Origin: Hymenobacter lapidarius
Lineage (GTDB): Bacteria > Bacteroidota > Bacteroidia > Cytophagales > Hymenobacteraceae
Direction: 5' to 3'
NCBI RefSeq assembly: GCF_001816145.1
Contig: NZ_MDZB01000044.1
Span: forward strand, 1 to 64,000
Length of the DNA stretch: 64,000 nucleotides
A model generated the notes under the pieces. That model was not told the DNA's origin. It saw only the letters and a list, made by a program, of their open reading frames with translations, and did not search any database. Positions 59,444 to 64,000 of this stretch are shown here, piece by piece (within the stretch, counting starts at the first letter, position 1; each line of letters begins with the position of its first letter). Both the position numbers and the translations under genes were made by a program.

Positions 59444-62017
59444 TTACTCGCTCACGAACACCCGTTTCACCCGCTCGCTCACGTTGGTGAGTAGCTCGTA
59501 GGCAATGGTGCCGATGCGGCCCGCCAGCTCCGGGAGCGGCAGCCCCTCGCCGAACAGCAGGGCCACATCGCCGGCCCGGGCCTGGGCGATGTCCGTGACG
59601 TCGACCATGCACATGTCCATGCACACCGAGCCCACCACCGGCGCTAGCTGGCCGTGGATGAGCGCCAGGCCCGCCCCGTTGCCGAAGCGCCGGTCGTAGC
59701 CGTCGGCGTAGCCGATGGCCAGCGTGGCGATGCGGCGCTCGCTGGTGGCGGCGGCCCCGCGGCGGCCGTAGCCCACGGTGTGGCCTGCGGGCAGGGTTTT
59801 GATTTGGGAAATGGTGGTGCGCAGCTGACTCACGGGGCGCAGGGCCGCGCTGTCGCGGCCGCTGGCGTCCACGCCATAGAGGCCGATGCCGAGGCGCACC
59901 ATGTCGAAATGCGCGGTGGGAAAACGCAGGATGCCGGCGGAGTTCAGCGCGTGTTTCAGCACCGGATGGCCTAGGGCGGCCTCCAGGGCGGTGGCCATGC
60001 GCCGAAAGGCCGCCAGCTGCGCCTGGGTGAAGTCGTCGTGCGCGGCATCGTCGGCGGCGGCGAGGTGGGTCATGACGCTGGCCACGGGCAACCGTCCGGC
60101 GTGCTGGCGGAGCATGGCCACCAGTTCTGGCAGGTCGGCTTCGTCGAAACCGAGGCGGCGCATGCCGGTGTCGAGCTTGAGGTGAATGGGCGGCCCAGGG
60201 CTGGCCGCGGGCGGAAATGCCGCGAGGTATTCGGCGAGCATTTCAAACGAATAAATCTCGGGCTCCAGGCGGTAGTGCTGCAGCGTGCCGAAGGAATCGG
60301 GCGCCGGGTTCATCACCATGATGGGAAGGCTGATGCCGGCTTCGCGCAGGGCCACGCCCTCGTCGGGGTAGGCCACGGCGAGGTAGTCGGCCCGCTGGAA
60401 CTCCAGCAGGCTGGCCACTTCGTAAGACCCCGCGCCGTAGGCAAAGGCCTTCACCATTACCATGAGTTTGGTGCCGGGCTGCAGCTGGCGGCGGTAGTGC
60501 TGCAGGTTGTGGCTGAGCGCATCGAGGTTGACTTCCAGCACGGTGCCGTGCTGCTGGGCCTGCAAGGCGGCCACAATGCGCTCGAAGCCAAACCGCCGGG
60601 CGCCCTTTATCAGGATGACTTCGCGGGCGAAAGCGGCGGGGTCAAGCTGGGCAAGGAAAGCCTCCGTGGTAGGGAAGAATTGAGTTAAGAGTTGAGGGTT
60701 AGAAGTTGAGAATTGTCCGGCAGGTTCGTCGAACTTGGTGTTCAAACCTTCAACTCTTAACCCTTCACTCTTCACTCTTAACTGAAAAATCTCCTCCCCG
60801 ATACCTACCAGACGTGTGACGCCCGCGGCGGGCAGCAGCGCCGCTACCCGCCCGTACAGTTCGGGTCCGCTCAGGCCCGACTCCAGCACGTCGCTCAGTA
60901 TCAGGGTGCGGCGGCCGGGGCGGGACTGCCGGCCCAGGGCATTGAGGGCCAGCGCCAGGCCGGCCAGGTCGTTGTTGTAGGTATCGTCGAGCAGGTAGGA
61001 ATCGTGGCGGCCGAGCTTCATTTCGAGGCGCATGGCCACGGGATGCAAGCGGGCGAGGCGGCGCCGGATTTCGGCTGGCTCGACTTGGCGGTGCAGCAGC
61101 ACGGCCAGGCAGTGTAGGGCATTCTCCACTGAGGGCTCATCGGAGAAGGGCAGCGTGAATGCGGCTTCCAGCCCCACGCCGGCATACCGGACGTGCAGGC
61201 TGGTGCTGCCGCTGGTGCTCTGGTCGAGGGCGAAATAAATATCGGCGGGCTGCCCGGGGTGGCGCGTCCAGCTGAAACCGGGCAGCTGCTGGCTGGCCAC
61301 GGCGTGGCGCACCAGGGCCTGGTCGTGGCAATAGAACAAGCGCTGAAACCGGGGGCCCTGGAACAGCTGCAGCTTTTCGAGCAGCTTCTCCTGGCCAGAG
61401 ACAAAGCCGGCGTCGTGCGCCGTGCCCAGCGTGGTAAAAATCCCCTCGGTAGGCTGAATGATGGCAGCTAGCCGGGCCATTTCCCCGGTCTCGGAAATTC
61501 CGGCTTCGAAAATACCCAGGGTGTGACGGTCGGGTAGCAGCTCCCACACGCTGAGGGGCACGCCCACTTGCGAATTATAAGAGCGTGGCGAGCGGCAAAT
61601 ATCTTCCTCAGGACTCAGTAGCTGGGCCAGCCACTCCTTCACAATGGTTTTGCCGTTGGAGCCGGTGATGCCGAAAACCGGGCCGGCAAACGTGGCCCGG
61701 TGGGCGGCCGCCACGGCTTGCAGCGCGGCCAGCGGGCTTGCTACCGCCACAAAGCCCGCCTGCGGGTACGCCGCCAGCCCGCCCGGCAGGAAGGCGGCCT
61801 CTTCCACTACAAAGAGCCGCACGCCCTGGGCATACAGGTCGGGCAGGTAGCGGTGGCCGTTGTGGCTGGGGCCGCGCAGGGCAAAAAACAGGGCGCCCGC
61901 GGGCAGGCCCACCCGCCGGCTGTCGAGCAGCAGGTGGCGGACTTCGGCGGCCGGGTCGGCGGGAGCCTGGAGAAGCGGGCGGGCCAGCAGGGCGGGCAGC
62001 GCAGAGAAGAAGAACAC
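59444..62017 (-). CDS. murF-alr: Bifunctional MurF / alanine racemase
   Basis: About 857 residues from GTG 62017 (VFFFSALPALL); a TTG at 62104 would add 29 unlikely residues. The MurF half (about 1-440) adds D-Ala-D-Ala to UDP-MurNAc-tripeptide, with its nucleotide loop ITGSNGKT near residue 121 and DDTYNNDLAGLALALNAL. The Alr half (about 475-857) makes D-alanine, with PLP lysine in MVKAFAYGAGSYE and catalytic tyrosine region in IGYADGYDRRFGNGAG. The fusion, known in Bacteroidota, makes and uses D-alanine in one chain. Residues about 411-446 are an inserted repeat (see below). Confidence 0.93.
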   Translation of the reverse strand: MFFFSALPALLARPLLQAPADPAAEVRHLLLDSRRVGLPAGALFFALRGPSHNGHRYLPDLYAQGVRLFVVEEAAFLPGGLAAYPQAGFVAVASPLAALQAVAAAHRATFAGPVFGITGSNGKTIVKEWLAQLLSPEEDICRSPRSYNSQVGVPLSVWELLPDRHTLGIFEAGISETGEMARLAAIIQPTEGIFTTLGTAHDAGFVSGQEKLLEKLQLFQGPRFQRLFYCHDQALVRHAVASQQLPGFSWTRHPGQPADIYFALDQSTSGSTSLHVRYAGVGLEAAFTLPFSDEPSVENALHCLAVLLHRQVEPAEIRRRLARLHPVAMRLEMKLGRHDSYLLDDTYNNDLAGLALALNALGRQSRPGRRTLILSDVLESGLSGPELYGRVAALLPAAGVTRLVGIGEEIFQLRVKSEGLRVEGLNTKFDEPAGQFSTSNPQLLTQFFPTTEAFLAQLDPAAFAREVILIKGARRFGFERIVAALQAQQHGTVLEVNLDALSHNLQHYRRQLQPGTKLMVMVKAFAYGAGSYEVASLLEFQRADYLAVAYPDEGVALREAGISLPIMVMNPAPDSFGTLQHYRLEPEIYSFEMLAEYLAAFPPAASPGPPIHLKLDTGMRRLGFDEADLPELVAMLRQHAGRLPVASVMTHLAAADDAAHDDFTQAQLAAFRRMATALEAALGHPVLKHALNSAGILRFPTAHFDMVRLGIGLYGVDASGRDSAALRPVSQLRTTISQIKTLPAGHTVGYGRRGAAATSERRIATLAIGYADGYDRRFGNGAGLALIHGQLAPVVGSVCMDMCMVDVTDIAQARAGDVALLFGEGLPLPELAGRIGTIAYELLTNVSERVKRVFVSE
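60681..60783. repeat. Intergenic-type inverted repeat inserted in frame inside murF-alr
   Basis: Left arm 60681-60710 and right arm about 60749-60783 are made of degenerate TTAAGAG/GTTGAG words and pair over two blocks (10 and about 14 bases). In the protein they encode about 34 residues with no counterpart expected in the family (RVKSEGLRVEGLNTKFDE, then PAGQFSTSNPQLLTQ), between the MurF core and FFPTTEAFL. The frame stays open throughout. Confidence 0.75.
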
Positions 62018-62155
62018 GGCGCAAAGGTCGGCGGCACGGCGGAAAATGCGGCGTGGGCCCTTTGCTGACTGAGGCAAGTGCAAGATTCCCTGTGACTTTG
62101 CCAAATATTATGTAAATCGAATTTACTTTCTTCACCCACTCCACACCTTTTTCCC

Positions 62156-63598
62156 ATGAGACAGTACCCTATATTGGGGCGCGCCCTGCTGTGGGCCCCG
62201 GCGGCAGCGCTGGCACTGGCCGCGTGTAGCCCCAAAGCCACCACGGGCGTAACGGCCGCCTCGGCAACCAGCGCCGCGCCGGCGGCGGCGGCAGCGCCGG
62301 CCGGGCCCGCTTTTCAGATTCCGGTGGAGTACTACACCCTGCCCAATGGGCTGCGGGTGGTGCTCTCGCCCGACCATACGGCGCCCACGGCCACCGTGGC
62401 CGCGTACTACGCGGTGGGCTTCCGCACCGAGCCGCGCAACCGCACCGGCTTTGCGCATTTATTTGAGCACCTGATGTTTCAGGGCTCGCAGAACCTGGGC
62501 AAGAACGAGTTTATCGGGCTGATTCAGAAAAATGGCGGGGCCCTGAACGGCTCGACCCGCTTCGATTTCACCAACTACTACGAGGTGGTGCCGGCCCACA
62601 AGCTCGAAACCATTTTGTGGGCCGAAGCCGACCGGATGCGCGGCCTGGCCATCACGCAAAGCAACCTGACCAACCAGCAAGGGGTGGTGAAAAGCGAGGT
62701 GCGCGTGAACGTGCTCAACCAGCCCTATGGCGGCTTCCCGTGGCTGATGATGCCGCAGAAGGCCAACAAAAACTGGAACAACGCCCACAATTTTTACGGC
62801 GACCTCAAAGACCTCGACGCTGCCACACTCGCTGATACCAAGGACTTCTTTAGGACCTACTACGCCCCCAACAACGCCGTGCTGGCCGTGGTGGGCGACT
62901 TTGAGCCCGCCGAGGCCAAGGCCTGGGTGGAGAAGTATTACGGCAACATCCCCAGCGCCCCGCAGCCGCCCAAGCCCGACCTGGCCGAGCCGCGCCAGGA
63001 GCAGGAGCAGCGCTTTGTGGAGGACGACAAGCTGGCCACCAAACCGGCCCTGGCCTTTGCCTACCACATGCCCGAGCGCAACACCCCCGAATACTACGCC
63101 CTGATTATGCTGGACCAGATTCTGCTGCAAGGCAACGACAGCCGCCTCTACCAGGCCCTGGTGCAGAAGCGCGGCTACTCCGACGGCGTGAGCGGCGGCA
63201 TCAATTCGGACCTGGGCAACCAGTTCAACTACAACGGGCCCATGCTGTGGATGGGCAGCCTAGTGTACGACCCCACCGTGCAGGCCGATTCGGTGGTGAG
63301 CGTGCTCGACCAGGAAATCAACCGCCTGGCCCGCACCGGCATCGACCAGGCCACCATGGATTTGGCGATGGTGAAAATCCGCTCGGCGTTTTACGACCAG
63401 GTGAGCGGGTCCGACAACTTCGGGCGGGCCGATTTGCTGGCCGCGTTCGCCTTGTTCGACAACGACCCGGGCCGCATCAACCGCCTCGAAAGCGAATTCC
63501 GCAAGGTGACGCCGGCGCTCATGCAGGCCACCATCCGCGAGTACCTGCGGCCCACCAACCGCACCATCATCACCATCAACCCGCTGGCCAAAAGCTAG
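62156..63598 (+). CDS. M16 (pitrilysin-type) zinc peptidase, lipoprotein
   Basis: 480 residues. Signal peptide with a lipobox cysteine (LALAAC). The inverted zinc motif HxxEH is present in GFAHLFEHLMFQG near residue 100, with the downstream glutamate in a segment such as KSEVRVNVLNQPYGG. The second lobe (about 250-480) lacks the motif, as normal. It is an envelope peptidase of unknown substrate. A second M16 gene starts 18 bases later, so the pair may act as a heterodimer of active and helper subunits. Confidence 0.93.
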   Translation: MRQYPILGRALLWAPAAALALAACSPKATTGVTAASATSAAPAAAAAPAGPAFQIPVEYYTLPNGLRVVLSPDHTAPTATVAAYYAVGFRTEPRNRTGFAHLFEHLMFQGSQNLGKNEFIGLIQKNGGALNGSTRFDFTNYYEVVPAHKLETILWAEADRMRGLAITQSNLTNQQGVVKSEVRVNVLNQPYGGFPWLMMPQKANKNWNNAHNFYGDLKDLDAATLADTKDFFRTYYAPNNAVLAVVGDFEPAEAKAWVEKYYGNIPSAPQPPKPDLAEPRQEQEQRFVEDDKLATKPALAFAYHMPERNTPEYYALIMLDQILLQGNDSRLYQALVQKRGYSDGVSGGINSDLGNQFNYNGPMLWMGSLVYDPTVQADSVVSVLDQEINRLARTGIDQATMDLAMVKIRSAFYDQVSGSDNFGRADLLAAFALFDNDPGRINRLESEFRKVTPALMQATIREYLRPTNRTIITINPLAKS

Positions 63599-63615
63599 CC
63601 CTCCCTCCTTTCGCC

Positions 63616-64000
63616 ATGAACAAGCTAGTAATTGGGCTGCTCAGCGCTGCCCTTGTTGCCGCCGCTGCCCCGGCAGGCTGGGCCCAGGTGAACCCAGAGA
63701 AACCCAGGCCGCCTAAGCCAGCCACGCTAATGCGGCCCGCATCAGCCAAACCCGAGAGCATCATCAAACCAGCTGTCTCCGGCCGGCCGGCCAGTGCAGC
63801 CAAAGCAGCGGCCATCACCAAAGCCCCGGCCGCGCCTAAAGAAGCCCCGCCCGCCGGCGGTACGCCGCGCGATTTTGCCCTGCCCGCCAAAGAAGAATTC
63901 ACCCTGGACAACGGCCTAAAGGCCCGGCTGGTGCCTTACGGCCAGGTGCCGAAAGTGACAATGATGGTGGCCATTCAGGCCGGCAACGTGCACGAAGCGC
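63616..64000 (+). CDS. M16-family peptidase, N-terminal part (cut by window edge)
   Basis: 128 codons are present. A signal peptide (MNKLVIGLLSAALVAAAAPAGWAQ) is followed by a proline-alanine-lysine-rich linker (about 25-80), then the start of an M16 domain (FTLDNGLKARLVPYGQVPKVTMMVAIQAGN). The region where HxxEH would appear lies beyond the edge, so activity cannot be judged. Paired with the upstream M16 gene. Confidence 0.85.
   Translation, partial: MNKLVIGLLSAALVAAAAPAGWAQVNPEKPRPPKPATLMRPASAKPESIIKPAVSGRPASAAKAAAITKAPAAPKEAPPAGGTPRDFALPAKEEFTLDNGLKARLVPYGQVPKVTMMVAIQAGNVHEA

Noticed and set aside
60681..60783. Frameshift or gene boundary between murF and alr
   Set aside because: The frame is continuous through the repeat and both halves keep their motifs, so it is one fusion with an insert.

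Overview
The window looks like chromosomal DNA of a high-GC member of the Bacteroidota, most like Hymenobacter or a close relative. Support comes from a complete gldKLMN cluster and a PorP/SprF protein (type IX secretion and gliding), a MurF-alanine racemase fusion, a T9SS sorting-domain protein, an ATP synthase locus without beta and epsilon genes, and boxes of the TAnnTTTG type before many genes. This is an inference from gene content; no rRNA, tRNA, CRISPR array, insertion sequence or phage was found.

Layout. 1-5.1 kb: start of an exported Ig-like protein, a large single-chain (type IIG) restriction-modification gene split by one frameshift, and a tiny exported protein that is little more than a T9SS sorting domain. 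5.3-11.6 kb (minus strand): ATP synthase operon atpZ, an atpI-like gene, atpB, E, F, H, A, G. 11.8-19.4 kb (plus): SprE/PorW-like lipoprotein, class A PBP, uvrC, ended by a strong terminator. 19.5-25.3 kb (minus): porP/sprF, gldK, L, M, N. 25.4-28.6 kb (minus): wecA-like, DUF4271 and hemD genes. 28.7-38.3 kb: housekeeping genes (lipB, yraN, a MORN-like lipoprotein, cyanophycinase-like, mgtE, arfB, a fabH-like KAS III, a YbfF-like hydrolase, an RsmI-like methylase). 38.4-39.7 kb: amt. 39.8-49.9 kb (minus): an apparent operon or regulon of HlyD adaptor, TolC (frameshifted), ABC ATPase, two FtsX-type permeases, a GIN-domain protein, an NtrC-type sigma-54 activator and its NtrY-type kinase, with a candidate sigma-54 promoter and an upstream palindrome before hlyD. 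50.1-52.8 kb: feoA, feoB and a small basic protein. 53-59.3 kb: a duplicated module of exported regulatory-domain proteins (three copies, one truncated) facing alpha/beta-hydrolase-like proteins (two copies, one frameshifted) in which the nucleophile serine is replaced by glycine. 59.4-64 kb: murF-alr fusion and two M16 peptidases, the second cut by the window edge.

Two themes stand out. First, many gene gaps hold a pair of inverted arms (about 30-38 bases each, often made of short degenerate repeats) that reach from the stop codon of one gene towards the start of the next. The arm sequences differ from gap to gap but the architecture is the same, and one such element sits in frame inside the murF-alr coding sequence. 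Second, three otherwise intact genes (restriction-modification enzyme, TolC, second hydrolase) each carry one apparent single-base frameshift, so either sequencing indels or recent inactivation should be considered.
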